From contig NZ_ABCF01000003.1 of assembly GCF_000181495.1 (NCBI RefSeq), positions 1-64,000 of the forward strand: a DNA stretch of 64,000 bases, given 5' to 3'. The notes under the pieces are model-generated. The model was not told the DNA's origin. It did not search any database and saw only the letters and a program-made list of their open reading frames with translations. This DNA comes from Bacillus sp. SG-1. GTDB taxonomy: Bacteria > Bacillota > Bacilli > Bacillales > Bacillaceae_B. Both the position numbers and the translations under genes were made by a program. This document shows, one piece after another, positions 9,351-17,160 of the stretch (its first letter is position 1; each line of letters begins with the position of its first letter).

Positions 9351-9487
9351 ATAGAGGAAGAATCTTCCGCTATTAACTAAAAAAACATGAAAATTGGGCT
9401 GCTGAGCATATTTAACGGAAAATCCTTCCCTTATTTACCTCTCCTCAGCTAAATTCTGCAGTTTAACGGAAAAATCTTCCCTTATTT
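9351..9487. repeat. Three degenerate copies of a short self-complementary repeat
   Basis: Two nearly identical 26-base copies beginning TTTAACGGAAAA and ending CTTCCCTTATTT occur at 9411-9436 and 9462-9487 (51 bases apart). A related copy with ATAGAGGAAGAATCTTCCGC lies at 9351-9374. Each core is self-complementary (GGAA...TTCC). The surrounding 900 bases carry no convincing gene. Confidence 0.6.
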
Positions 9488-9696
9488 TAACTAAACTTCC
9501 TCTTCTCTTGGTGACTTTCTCGATTAATGAATGCTTTTTCTAGTTTTGTATTCCAAAACTGAACTACTTATATCTGGTAATCTGTGTGTGTTTATTTATT
9601 CGAATCCTCCATACCATAGGGAAAGGACATGATTTCCATTGAACTAAGTCTATTTTTTTGACCAAGTACTCCATTTATTAGTTGGGAGGTTATTAT

Positions 9697-9993
9697 TTAT
9701 TCCGGTTTTAAAATGGTTCTTTGCAAGGGAACTCCGCCCATGCTGACGTTCCTTTCTATAAAAAGATAACTCTTTCCGTCGATGACGAATCGTCCATCGC
9801 CCTCATACTTTACATCTCGTCCTCTTTTCTCCAATTCACGATGAATGGCCTGAATATACTCATTGAATTGAAAATACCGTTCATCAAAGTCGATGACGAT
9901 ATGATCTTTTTTATATCCCATCAACGTGTTAAAGAGAAAAAGTCCGCCTGCTAAAACCAAAATAAAAATACCTAAACCGATCAAGGCTTCCAT
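9697..9993 (-). CDS. Small membrane-anchored protein of unknown function
   Basis: A 98-residue protein with one N-terminal hydrophobic helix (LIGLGIFILVLAGGLFLFNTL, roughly residues 4-24), then a soluble alpha/beta segment with FDERYFQFNEYIQAI and FVIDGKSYLFIERN. I do not recognise the family. The start is placed at the ATG preceded by GGAGTGATTTCA; a longer open frame upstream has no ribosome site and a composition unlike protein. The gene downstream on the same strand direction (10152-10496) also encodes a small membrane protein; the two are separated by 158 bases. Confidence 0.65.
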   Translation of the reverse strand: MEALIGLGIFILVLAGGLFLFNTLMGYKKDHIVIDFDERYFQFNEYIQAIHRELEKRGRDVKYEGDGRFVIDGKSYLFIERNVSMGGVPLQRTILKPE

Positions 9994-10151
9994 TGAAATC
10001 ACTCCTTTTCTATAAATACGGATGATAGGACGGGAGGTTTCAAAAAATCGGTTTAACAGAGACAGATTGTGATTGTTGTGCCTCCAGGGTGAGATAAAAC
10101 CTAAACAAAAAGCCATCAATCCATATTAGGTTGATAGCTTTGAAAAACGTT

Positions 10152-10496
10152 TTATAGGATTGTAACCGAAAAAGTAAGCGGAAAGCCGACAAGGAACATC
10201 CAGCCGATCTCCTGTTTGTGACGCAGCGGCAGAGAACGGACTAGCCAGGACAGTACCTGTGCAATGAACACAAATAGAAAGGCCCAGAAAATCTGTCCGA
10301 TCACGAAAACAAACAAATACCCGATGGTCGATTCGTTATTGAACAGAAGAGAATAGCCGAAACCGCCGGCTAAGACCCAGATAGTCGCAATGATATGTAG
10401 ATAGGGGATCCAAAAACGGCGGGATTTCAAAGTCAGCAAGACACCAATGACCACACAGCCAACCAAAATGAAATTGACATAAGAATTCACATCCAC
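10152..10496 (-). CDS. Small four-helix membrane protein, unknown
   Basis: A 114-residue, very hydrophobic protein with about four membrane helices (near residues 6-22, 30-50, 57-80 and 95-112) and short charged loops. I do not recognise the family. The start is a GTG supported by AAGGAGGGG 5-7 bases upstream; no ATG in frame comes with a ribosome site. It may be cotranscribed with the anchored protein gene downstream at 9697-9993. Confidence 0.6.
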   Translation of the reverse strand: MDVNSYVNFILVGCVVIGVLLTLKSRRFWIPYLHIIATIWVLAGGFGYSLLFNNESTIGYLFVFVIGQIFWAFLFVFIAQVLSWLVRSLPLRHKQEIGWMFLVGFPLTFSVTIL

Positions 10497-10597
10497 AATT
10501 ACCCCTCCTTAATCTCATCCTAGAAGGTATTTAGCACAACAAACGCCAGCTAAACGTGGAGGATTCTTCCAATCACTAACGCGTTAAAGCGCGATAG

Positions 10598-10651
10598 GGG
10601 ACAGTCCCTCTTCGTGCGGTAACGCGTTAATCCACTAAGAGGGACTGTCCC
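10598..10651. repeat. Long inverted repeat flanked by AACGCGTTAA copies
   Basis: GGGACAGTCCCTCTT (10598-10612) is exactly complementary to AAGAGGGACTGTCCC (10637-10651), with a 24-base loop that contains AACGCGTTAA; another AACGCGTTAA lies just upstream at 10579. This is a self-folding element in the non-coding gap between two minus-strand genes; no T-tract follows. Confidence 0.6.
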
Positions 10652-10690
10652 TTTCAGTGCTTTAGAGTGTTAAAGCGTGCGGCAAACTTA

Positions 10691-10718
10691 AAAGGGCAGC
10701 CAATGAAGTCTGCCCTTT
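10691..10718 (-). terminator. Terminator hairpin of the cREC gene
   Basis: AAAGGGCAG and CTGCCCTTT form a 9-bp perfect stem. On the minus strand it lies about 70 bases after the stop codon of the gene at 10786 and ends in CCCTTTTAAG. Confidence 0.6.
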
Positions 10719-10785
10719 AGACGTTTCGCTATTCAAATAACATGAGGTTGCAATATATGAATGAGATTTTATTTGAGTGATGAGA

Positions 10786-11157
10786 TTAAATTGTGTTTTG
10801 ATAGTGCTCCAAAAATCCGGGGGGATAAGTGTACAGGGGCAGAGGGCGTAAAGATACGGTAATGGTGGAAGGCATAATTAAATCTTGCTGTGCTTGTTTT
10901 AAAGATTTATACATTCCCTTGCCACGCACCGAGTTTGCAGAATGAATTGTGATGCGGTTGGCAAAAAGTTTTTCATGAACCATAATTCGAACCAGCATGG
11001 TGCCGTCCCTGGTCTTGTTTAGTAAATCGTGATCCAATGACAGATGTTCGATGTCGTAGTTTTTCAATAGATTCAAACATTCGTCAATTGTTTCTACGAG
11101 GACATAGCCATCGGGTGCCTTGCGAATGTCATCTAGGAAAACGCTGATTTTCTCCAT
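10786..11157 (-). CDS. Cyclic-phosphate processing receiver (cREC) domain protein
   Basis: A 123-residue protein matching the stand-alone cREC type: ISVFLDDIRKAPDGYVLVET at the N-terminus, LSLDHDLLNKTRDGTMLV near residue 45, and ITIHSANSVRGKGM near residue 75. The DD and DHDL acidic pairs correspond to the receiver-fold metal site. The family has been linked by comparative genomics to nucleotide or cyclic-phosphate processing; no partner gene of that kind is adjacent here. The start is the ATG with GGAAGGAGC upstream; the open frame continues 61 codons further 5' without a ribosome site. Confidence 0.75.
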   Translation of the reverse strand: MEKISVFLDDIRKAPDGYVLVETIDECLNLLKNYDIEHLSLDHDLLNKTRDGTMLVRIMVHEKLFANRITIHSANSVRGKGMYKSLKQAQQDLIMPSTITVSLRPLPLYTYPPGFLEHYQNTI

Positions 11158-11514
11158 TTCTTCATGCTCCTTCCCATAAATAGGTATGACTAAGAGAAGT
11201 CGAAAGGACCCTAGATAATATGTGATTAAATTCATCGTAACATAAATTGAGCTGTAAATGGGGAAAGTCTGGAAATCCATACATTCCATTATATGACTAT
11301 GATGATGAATTTTGTCGAACGAGGACGAAAAAATGTACACATCATTTGTTCGGTTGGCAATGTAGTTAGTAAAGGGTTATTCAAAATTATATACGGAATA
11401 TTTTTGTGGTCCTACTCCTTTTACTTCTGAATAGGCACTATGGATTCCAGTAATAAATTGGTCACGTTCCTTAGTCTAAAAACGCCTTTTTCAGTGACTA
11501 TAGATAGATTCGCG

Positions 11515-11596
11515 GTTGATTTAAGCGGAAGGTATGCGACCTCCAGCGGGATTAGCGGGACAGGTGAGACCCCCAATCCAGTTGCAGCGCCCGAGG
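11515..11596 (+). repeat. Left half of a degenerate fold-back repeat copy
   Basis: GTTGATT, AGCGGAAGG, GCGGGATTAGCGGGACAGGT and GAGACCCC match the left half of the ~120-bp element in order, with substitutions. The matching right half appears about 300 bases later at 11900-11944. The 900-base interval 11158-12057 holds no supported gene; a short open frame across the repeat (11440-11655) is not considered real. Confidence 0.65.
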
Positions 11597-11734
11597 TTAC
11601 GTACCCACTGGAACGTAACCCAGCCCCTCGGAGTCAAATAACCCTCATAGAATAAAAGGAAAGATCACCTTTTTTTTGATGAGGAACATTTGCCTGTCGG
11701 GGCTGACCGGGGCGCTTCCACTTTTTATACAGGC

Positions 11735-11775
11735 GAAGCCGAGGAGGCCAATCCAGCTCCGCGGCCAGTGACTAG
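11735..11775 (+). repeat. Isolated central segment of the fold-back repeat
   Basis: GCGAAGCCGAGGAGGCCAAT resembles the apical part of the ~120-bp element (GCGCAGCCGAGGAGGCTCAC in the intact copy). It lies between the separated left and right halves and suggests that the locus holds remnants of more than one copy. Confidence 0.45.
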
Positions 11776-11899
11776 CAGATTTCGGTCTCTCTCCTTGCGA
11801 TAAGTCATCATCGAATCGCTAAAGCTCTTCGTGATTCCTATATCTCATGCGAGAGTCCTAAAATCTGTACGTCGCTGAACGGCCGCTTCCGCTTTGTAA

Positions 11900-11944
11900 T
11901 TCACCGCCCGCCCCGCGGAGTCGTATACCTGAAGCGGAAATCAA
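11900..11944 (+). repeat. Right half of a degenerate fold-back repeat copy
   Basis: TTCACCGCCCGCCCCGCGGA, GTCGTATACCTG and AAGCGGAAATCAA match the right arm of the ~120-bp element. It is in the same orientation as the left half at 11515. Confidence 0.65.
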
Positions 11945-12057
11945 GCAACACCATATTTTAAAAAACATTACTCTTTAAAAAAATCCAATTAATTAACAAA
12001 AAAATCAGACAATCAAAGGAGGAATTATGGTAGGGTAAAAATAGTGAGGTGATATAT

Positions 12058-12315
12058 ATGAATAAGAATCTTCAATCGATAGCGATTATAATACTGGGGC
12101 TCTGTATAGTATTGGGAGCATGGCTCATTTCCAGCGCCCTTGGTGAGAATCCTGAACCTGTACAACAAAATGAAGAGTACAGATATGAATTCCTATCGCC
12201 GAATGATAACAACATCATAATTTTCGATAAACAAACCGGCGAATACTGGAGAAGATATATCGATTCTACCGAAGGACCAACAGAATGGGAGAAACAGCCG
12301 TCTCCGGTCCAATAG
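12058..12315 (+). CDS. Small membrane-anchored protein, unknown
   Basis: An 85-residue protein with one hydrophobic helix (IAIIILGLCIVLGAWLISSAL, near residues 7-27) followed by a polar extracytoplasmic tail containing FDKQTGEYWRRYI. The family is not recognised; the tail pattern is seen in other small Bacillus membrane proteins that I cannot name. GTGAGGTGAT precedes ATG 12058. A 21-base gap separates it from the YciI-like gene, so the four genes from here to 13652 or beyond may be one transcript. Confidence 0.65.
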   Translation: MNKNLQSIAIIILGLCIVLGAWLISSALGENPEPVQQNEEYRYEFLSPNDNNIIIFDKQTGEYWRRYIDSTEGPTEWEKQPSPVQ

Positions 12316-12336
12316 TCATTTAAAGGAGAATGAGGG

Positions 12337-12654
12337 ATGGAAAGAAAACAATTCCTGTATAAATTAAAATTGATAGAAAGATTGACAGATGAAAAAAACT
12401 GGACAGAAAAAGAAAATGAAATAGTGTCACAACACTTCGGCTATCTGCAGGAAATGTTGAACGGGAAAAAGCTGATACTGGCCGGAAAAACCAAAGGACT
12501 GGATGAATCCACCTTCGGAATCGTCATTTTCGAATCAGACTCCGATGAAGAAGCATTGTCCATAATGAATGGCGATCCTGCTGTAAAAGAGGGAGTCATG
12601 ACAGCGGAACTTTTCCCTTATCAAGTAGCTTTGATGGGGGATCTGCGCTCATGA
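12337..12654 (+). CDS. YciI family protein
   Basis: A 105-residue dimeric ferredoxin-like (YCII-related) protein. It has the typical arrangement: a beta strand FLYKLKLIERL, a helix with the conserved HFGYLQEMLNGKKLILAGKT (His near residue 31), then GIVIFESDSDEEALSIMNGDP and a final strand. Members are small putative enzymes or ligand-binding proteins whose reactions are mostly unknown. AAAGGAG precedes the ATG. The stop overlaps the S66 peptidase start by 4 bases (ATGA), so the two are translationally coupled. Confidence 0.8.
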   Translation: MERKQFLYKLKLIERLTDEKNWTEKENEIVSQHFGYLQEMLNGKKLILAGKTKGLDESTFGIVIFESDSDEEALSIMNGDPAVKEGVMTAELFPYQVALMGDLRS

Positions 12655-13652
12655 TGAAGCCTGAGAGATTAAAAGAGGGGGATACGATAGGGATTATCAC
12701 CCCTTCCACTCCTGCACCCGTTTTGTTCAGTGAACGATATGAAAGAGGTTTGGCTCAACTAAGAAAGATGGGGTTCAACGTTATAGAAGGTAAGTGCTCC
12801 AAGCTTTCTCAAGGCTACCGTTCAGCTTCCATCAGAGACCGTGCAGAAGAAATCAATGATTTTATCCGTAATCCTGAAATAAAAGCCATCATCAGCACCA
12901 TCGGAGGGACAAACTCCAACTCCCTGCTTCTCTACATAGACTATGAAACTTTGAGAAAGAATCCAAAAATTATCATGGGGTACAGTGATGTCACGGCGCT
13001 TCTGTTAGGCATTTATAGCAGGACCGGGTTGACTACCTTCTATGGCCCAGCCATTGTGCCATCCTTCGGCGAATATCCGGAGATGCTTCCGAAGGGAAGA
13101 GAATACTTTGAAAATACAGTCATGCAGACCCATGAGTGTCCGCACACGCTGGAAATTCCTTCAGAATGGACGGAAGAAATGCTGGATTGGAGGACGCAGG
13201 ACAGAGCCAAAAAACTGGTCCCGAATTCAGGATGGAACTCACTAAGAAAAGGAAAAACACGCGGAAAGCTGATCGGCGGTAATCTGAACACAATGTCAGG
13301 AATCATTGCCTCAGAGTATTTCCCGGACTTGAAAGGAGCAATCCTTTTTATAGAAGATTCTTTTAAAGATATGGCGATCCAGGAACGCTCCTTGAGCATG
13401 CTGAAGCTTGCCGGCGTTCTGGATGACATAGCCGGGTTGATTGTGGGTAAACATGAACACTTTAATGATTGCCATGCTCCGTTCACCTTTGAAGATCTTC
13501 TGATGGAAGTCATGGGTGACCGCCAGATTCCGATCATGACCAATGTGGACATAGGGCACACCTTCCCGTCGCATGTCTTCCCAATCGGGATTGAAGCTGA
13601 ACTAGACGCAGACAATGGCACAATCACTTTCTTGGAAAAAGGTGTGAAGTAA
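12651..13652 (+). CDS. S66 family LD-carboxypeptidase (MccF-like) 1
   Basis: A 333-residue serine peptidase of the S66 family, which covers LD-carboxypeptidases that trim peptidoglycan tetrapeptides and MccF-type enzymes that inactivate microcin C-like peptide-nucleotides. The catalytic triad is visible: Ser112 in MGYSDVTALL, Glu235 in FIEDS, and His303 in DIGHTFP. The insertion between the N- and C-domains and the lack of a signal peptide fit the cytoplasmic, MccF-like branch, though this is inference. The start is the first ATG of ATGATG, overlapping the YciI gene. A second S66 gene lies 930 bases downstream; the two are only distantly similar. Confidence 0.88.
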   Translation: MMKPERLKEGDTIGIITPSTPAPVLFSERYERGLAQLRKMGFNVIEGKCSKLSQGYRSASIRDRAEEINDFIRNPEIKAIISTIGGTNSNSLLLYIDYETLRKNPKIIMGYSDVTALLLGIYSRTGLTTFYGPAIVPSFGEYPEMLPKGREYFENTVMQTHECPHTLEIPSEWTEEMLDWRTQDRAKKLVPNSGWNSLRKGKTRGKLIGGNLNTMSGIIASEYFPDLKGAILFIEDSFKDMAIQERSLSMLKLAGVLDDIAGLIVGKHEHFNDCHAPFTFEDLLMEVMGDRQIPIMTNVDIGHTFPSHVFPIGIEAELDADNGTITFLEKGVK

Positions 13653-13703
13653 CAGCGATATCCTTCCTGCTCCTTCGTCTAATGTAGTAAAAAGGAGTAA
13701 GGT

Positions 13704-14252
13704 ATGAAAAAGAAAAAAATCGTGTTACTTACCATTTTGCTGTTAATGATCAATCTCAAAACGTCGGCGACTCAATGGATTACATTAGAGCCGGAAGAAG
13801 TGATGGAGAGAGCAAACATCATCGTCGTCGGACAGTATGATTTTTCTAAAGATCCTATGAGAACCGTGAGACGTCTTTACAGGCCTTATGAGTTCAGGAT
13901 AAGCAAGACGATCAAGGGAGAACCGCCGTCCTCCTTGCTTGCGGGAATTTACACGCAAGATATTTCGAGAATGATAGAGTTTCAGGCAGAAGGCGGCGAA
14001 TTTCTCTTATTTTTAGAAAAAGAGAGCTATTCCAAATACGCGCTGCCCGTGGGTGGACCGAATGGAACCCTTATGCTGATGGATGGAGAATTGTTTCAAC
14101 CCGGCTTTAATCACAAGGCGCTCTATGAATTGGTGGAACAAGACATCGGGAGTCCTTCAGTCGCTGGTCCGGTGGTGATTTTACTTATTTGCTTCAGCCT
14201 TGCAGCACTACTATTTTTTAAAAGACTGTATTCTAAAGATTACTGCTCCTGA
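13704..14252 (+). CDS. Exported, C-terminally membrane-anchored protein, unknown
   Basis: A 182-residue protein with a signal peptide (lysine-rich start, hydrophobic residues 5-17, likely cut near SAT), an extracellular domain of about 125 residues with MERANIIVVGQYDF and GEFLLFLEKESYSKYALPVG, and a C-terminal membrane helix (PVVILLICFSLAALLFF) with a short basic tail. The domain has the look of a small beta-barrel fold, but I do not recognise the family. AAAAAGGAG precedes the start. It follows the S66 gene by 51 bases and may share its transcript. Confidence 0.6.
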   Translation: MKKKKIVLLTILLLMINLKTSATQWITLEPEEVMERANIIVVGQYDFSKDPMRTVRRLYRPYEFRISKTIKGEPPSSLLAGIYTQDISRMIEFQAEGGEFLLFLEKESYSKYALPVGGPNGTLMLMDGELFQPGFNHKALYELVEQDIGSPSVAGPVVILLICFSLAALLFFKRLYSKDYCS

Positions 14253-14282
14253 CACCACCTCTTCTGAATTTGTTTACGAACG

Positions 14283-14406
14283 GTTGATTGGAGCGGAAGG
14301 TGTGTGATCTCCTGCGGGATTAGCGGGACAGGTGAGACCCCGCAGGCGCAGCCGAGGAGGCTCACCGCCCGCCCCGCGGAGTCGCGCACCTGGAGTGGAA
14401 ATCAAC
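14283..14406 (+). repeat. Fold-back repeat element, full copy
   Basis: A 124-base element with outer complementary ends GTTGATT / AATCAAC, a direct TGGAG(C/T)GGAA motif inside both ends, and arms that pair along most of the length: GGTGTGTGAT with GTCGCGCACC, CTCC..GCGGG with CCCCGCGGAG, and GGTGAG with CTCACC, around an apical GCGCAGCCGAGG. It fills much of the gap between 14252 and 14586. It is non-coding, very GC-rich compared with its surroundings, and recurs at 26921 and 62444. Confidence 0.85.
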
Positions 14407-14585
14407 TTTCTCATTCAAATAGCAACAATACACAACGGCAGTCACTTGAGAAATGTGAGGTCCCTTGTGTCAGCGCTGGTGAACCATTGTCCCGCCGGCC
14501 ATCGTGGGTTGAGTACATATTAAAGAAGGAAACCCAACAGAAATCTCGAATTACTCATCAAGACAAGAAGTGAGGACTGATAAAC

Positions 14586-15599
14586 ATGATAAGCTATCCA
14601 ACGTTAAAAAAAGAAGCAACCATCGGCGTCACAGCCCCTTCTTCAGGAGTGCGGGCAGAACTTCATAGCATGTTCAGGCTTGCCATTGAGCGAATGAGTT
14701 CGAGGGGGTTCAATGTCGTGACGGGAGAAACCGCTTGGACTCAGGATAAAGCAAAGTCTGCTCCATCCAGAGTACGGGCGGCAGAATTCAATGAAATGAT
14801 GCGAAACGAAAAAATCGATATCATCATCCCGCCATGGGGCGGCGAGCTCCTGATTGAAGTCCTGCAGGATATTGATTATTCCTCTGTAAAAAATAAATGG
14901 CTTTTGGGTTACTCGGATACAAGTGCCCTCATGCTGGCGATCACGCTGAAAACGGGTATCGCAACAGCGCATGGAACGAATTTTGTAGATCTAAGAGGCG
15001 AGTATTGGGATGAAACGACAGCAAAATGGGAAGCGGTCTTATCAACAGAACCAGGCGGCACGATCATCCAGCACTCTTCTCCCCAATATCAATTAAGTTG
15101 GGAACACGATACTCCTTCACCATGTGTATTTCATCTCACGGAAGAAACGAAGTGGAAAACAGCAGGAGGTGCGGCGGTAAAAGTTGAAGGAAGGCTGCTC
15201 GGCGGCTGTATTGATGTTATCCGTCATCTCATCGGTACCGACTTTGGTGATGTAGCTGGATTCCGTGAAAAGCATATTCCGGGTGAGCCGGTTTTATGGT
15301 ACATGGAAAACTGTGACATGAATGTAACCGATTTAAGAAGGTCGCTGGTTCAGATGAAGTATGGCGGCTGGTTTGAAAATTGCTCGGGAATCCTGTTCGG
15401 ACGCAGTGATGCCAATGCTCCAGTCGGCAATTTTATGGTGGAAGATGTCTATCAGGAGTTGGCTGATGAACTGGGTGTACCGGTTGTCTATGATATAGAC
15501 TGTGGACATATGCCCCCGCAGGTGACGTTCATAAATGGAGCCTATGGGGTAGTTGAAGTGGCGGATGGAAAGGGCAAAGTCGAGCAGAGGTTTGTTTGA
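14586..15599 (+). CDS. S66 family LD-carboxypeptidase (MccF-like) 2
   Basis: A second 337-residue S66 serine peptidase. The triad is Ser110 in LLGYSDTSALM, Glu241 in LWYMENCD, and His308 in DCGHMPPQ. The long central segment with WEHDTPSPC and the C-terminal domain LGGCIDVIRHLIGT resemble the group that includes MccF, which cleaves the amide or phosphoramidate in microcin C-like antibiotics; LD-carboxypeptidase activity is the other option. AAGTGAGGA precedes ATG 14586. Its stop codon overlaps the ATG of a 57-residue membrane peptide gene (TGATG), an unusual coupled partner. Confidence 0.87.
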   Translation: MISYPTLKKEATIGVTAPSSGVRAELHSMFRLAIERMSSRGFNVVTGETAWTQDKAKSAPSRVRAAEFNEMMRNEKIDIIIPPWGGELLIEVLQDIDYSSVKNKWLLGYSDTSALMLAITLKTGIATAHGTNFVDLRGEYWDETTAKWEAVLSTEPGGTIIQHSSPQYQLSWEHDTPSPCVFHLTEETKWKTAGGAAVKVEGRLLGGCIDVIRHLIGTDFGDVAGFREKHIPGEPVLWYMENCDMNVTDLRRSLVQMKYGGWFENCSGILFGRSDANAPVGNFMVEDVYQELADELGVPVVYDIDCGHMPPQVTFINGAYGVVEVADGKGKVEQRFV

Positions 15600-15772
15600 T
15601 GAGATACTTCATCATCTTCCTGCTGGTGCTGCTTGCATCAGTGTCCCTGTTTTTCCCCCTGGCGATGTTTGCAGGTGAAATAGTGGAAACAGGCGTACTG
15701 CTGCTCATTCTTCTCGCTGCTTTTATCATCAGCCTGCTGTTTTATATCATAGATTTACTCAAAAAAAGATAG
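15599..15772 (+). CDS. 57-residue two-helix membrane peptide coupled to the S66 gene
   Basis: The ATG overlaps the S66 stop codon in TGATG, so translation is probably re-initiated from the upstream gene. The product begins MRYFIIFLLVLLASVSLFF, has a second helix near residues 32-52 (VLLLILLAAFIISLLFYII) and ends in DLLKKR. It contains only one short acidic loop (GEIVE) between the helices. It stops at TAG, directly followed by a terminator. The family is not recognised. The coding case rests on the overlap, the hydrophobic pattern and the terminator position. Confidence 0.65.
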   Translation: MRYFIIFLLVLLASVSLFFPLAMFAGEIVETGVLLLILLAAFIISLLFYIIDLLKKR

Positions 15773-15800
15773 CGCTGCCTCAACATGAAGCAGCGTTTTT
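15773..15800 (+). terminator. Terminator of the S66/57-aa unit
   Basis: CGCTGC and GCAGCG pair around an 11-base loop, followed by five T residues, starting at the base after the stop codon. Confidence 0.8.
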
Positions 15801-15822
15801 GTTTGGAAAAGGGGAATGGGAC

Positions 15823-16440
15823 ATGAAACACAAATGGCTGGAGTGGGCCCAAAAGATCCAATCGATATCACAGTCAGGGCTGGCATTTTCAAAAGACGTG
15901 TACGATATCGAACGGTATGAAGAGCTGCGGGATTTGAGCGCTGAGATCATGGCTGAGTATACTGACGTTGAAAAAGAGACGGTCAAAGGGCTCTTCGCCC
16001 TTGAAAAAGGCTATCAAACGCCAAAAGCAGACGTAAGGGGAGTGGTTTTTGAAGATAACAAAATCCTTCTCGTAAAAGAAAAAAACAATAACAAATGGTC
16101 ACTGCCAGGAGGATTTTGCGATGTCGGGCTGTCACCTGCAGAAAACGTCATCAAAGAAATCAAGGAAGAATCAGGTTATGAGGTCAAATATAAAAAGCTT
16201 TTGGCCCTGCTCGATTATTACAAACATCCTCATCCGCCGCAGCCGTTTCACTACTATAAAATATTCATCCAATGCGAGCTCATCGGCGGCAACCCTGAAG
16301 CCGGTCTGGAAACGAGTGAGATCGGCTTCTTTGATGAGAATCAGCTCCCGGAATTATCCGTTGACCGCAATACAGAGTCTCAAATCCGCCTTCTGTTTGA
16401 ATTTTTAAGGAACCCGGAGAAGGAAACCCTGTGTGATTAA
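15823..16440 (+). CDS. NUDIX hydrolase with N-terminal NUDIX-associated domain (YjhB-like)
   Basis: A 205-residue protein with an N-terminal helical Nudix_N domain (WAQKIQSISQSGLAFSKDVYDIERYEEL, residues 5-45) followed by a NUDIX hydrolase fold (PKADVRGVVF onward). The NUDIX box is GGFCDVGLSPAENVIKEIKE followed by ESGYEV, so the first conserved Glu is Leu and REUxEE is KEIKEE, as in related YjhB-type proteins. Substrates may be nucleoside diphosphate derivatives such as ADP-ribose or CDP-choline; this is family inference. ATG 15823 with AAGGGGAA upstream is chosen; 8 more codons are open 5' but run into the terminator. Confidence 0.85.
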   Translation: MKHKWLEWAQKIQSISQSGLAFSKDVYDIERYEELRDLSAEIMAEYTDVEKETVKGLFALEKGYQTPKADVRGVVFEDNKILLVKEKNNNKWSLPGGFCDVGLSPAENVIKEIKEESGYEVKYKKLLALLDYYKHPHPPQPFHYYKIFIQCELIGGNPEAGLETSEIGFFDENQLPELSVDRNTESQIRLLFEFLRNPEKETLCD

Positions 16441-16456
16441 GGGGTTTGTGATGGAA

Positions 16457-16530
16457 TTGCGTCTGTCTGGGAGAAATTAATTGCGTCCAATCCGTGAGAA
16501 TTGCGTCTAACTCAGATTTATTGCGTCAAT
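16457..16530. repeat. 20-bp-period array, TTGCGTC family (4 units)
   Basis: TTGCGTC recurs at 16457, 16481, 16501 and 16521 (spacings 24, 20, 20), each followed by a variable segment. It lies in the 153-base gap between the NUDIX and DinB genes. One unit (TTGCGTCTAACTC) shares its core with a unit of the array at 20657-20766. Confidence 0.7.
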
Positions 16531-16593
16531 TAAAGTTGGTTCGACAAAAACCGGGTCGTGCCTGGCACGCCCCGAATCTAAAGGAGAAAAACG

Positions 16594-17055
16594 ATGCTGG
16601 ATATGTTCAGATACAACTGGAAAGTAAGGCAGGATTGGTTTGAATGGTCCCGCGAACTGCCGCCTGAGGAGCTAACAAAAGAGCGGCCCGGTGGAATGGG
16701 GAGCATCCTGGCCACACTGTTCCACGTAGCTAACGGTGAACAAATCTGGGTCAACCAGATGCAGGGAACACCGGTCATCATGAAGGAAGGTGTCTCTTCT
16801 CTTGAGGAAGCCATGGAGTTTACAAACCTGACCCAACCCATAACAGAACAGTTCCTTCAATCCTGGGACAAAGAAAAAGCCAGCCAAACACTTACAAAAA
16901 AACACCGGGATGGCAGTACATATGTCATCACCTATGAAAAGATCATCAAACATCTGATTTCACATGAAATTCATCATATCGGTCAGCTTTCTATCTGGGC
17001 AAGAGAGATTGGCCGCAAACCGGTCTCCAGCGATCTGGTTTTCCGGGACTACTAA
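16594..17055 (+). CDS. DinB family protein
   Basis: A 153-residue four-helix-bundle protein of the DinB/YfiT type. The three expected metal-binding histidines are present: His48 in LFHVANGE, and the HEIHHIGQL motif near residue 127. Proteins of this superfamily are metal-dependent thiol transferases or have unknown roles; a bacillithiol S-transferase function is known for several Bacillus members, so that is possible here. AAAGGAG precedes the ATG. A 106-base gap leads to the next gene. Confidence 0.85.
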   Translation: MLDMFRYNWKVRQDWFEWSRELPPEELTKERPGGMGSILATLFHVANGEQIWVNQMQGTPVIMKEGVSSLEEAMEFTNLTQPITEQFLQSWDKEKASQTLTKKHRDGSTYVITYEKIIKHLISHEIHHIGQLSIWAREIGRKPVSSDLVFRDY

Positions 17056-17160
17056 TCGAGCCGCTCATTACGGAGTTTTGAAGATTGGTAGGAGACCGAC
17101 AAAGGTGAGGCCTGTACCAAGAGCCATAACTGATCGCACCAACGAGAGGAGAACAACACA

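Noticed and set aside
11158-11340. Upstream extension of the cREC protein
   Set aside because: No ribosome site at the longer start; the domain begins at ATG 11157, preceded by GGAAGGAGC.
11440-11655. 71-codon frame over the degenerate repeat
   Set aside because: It consists of repeat sequence and has no ribosome site.
14304-14573. Open frames across the fold-back repeat at 14283
   Set aside because: GC-rich repeat sequence with Arg/Pro-rich peptides and no start signals; similar frames appear at other copies.
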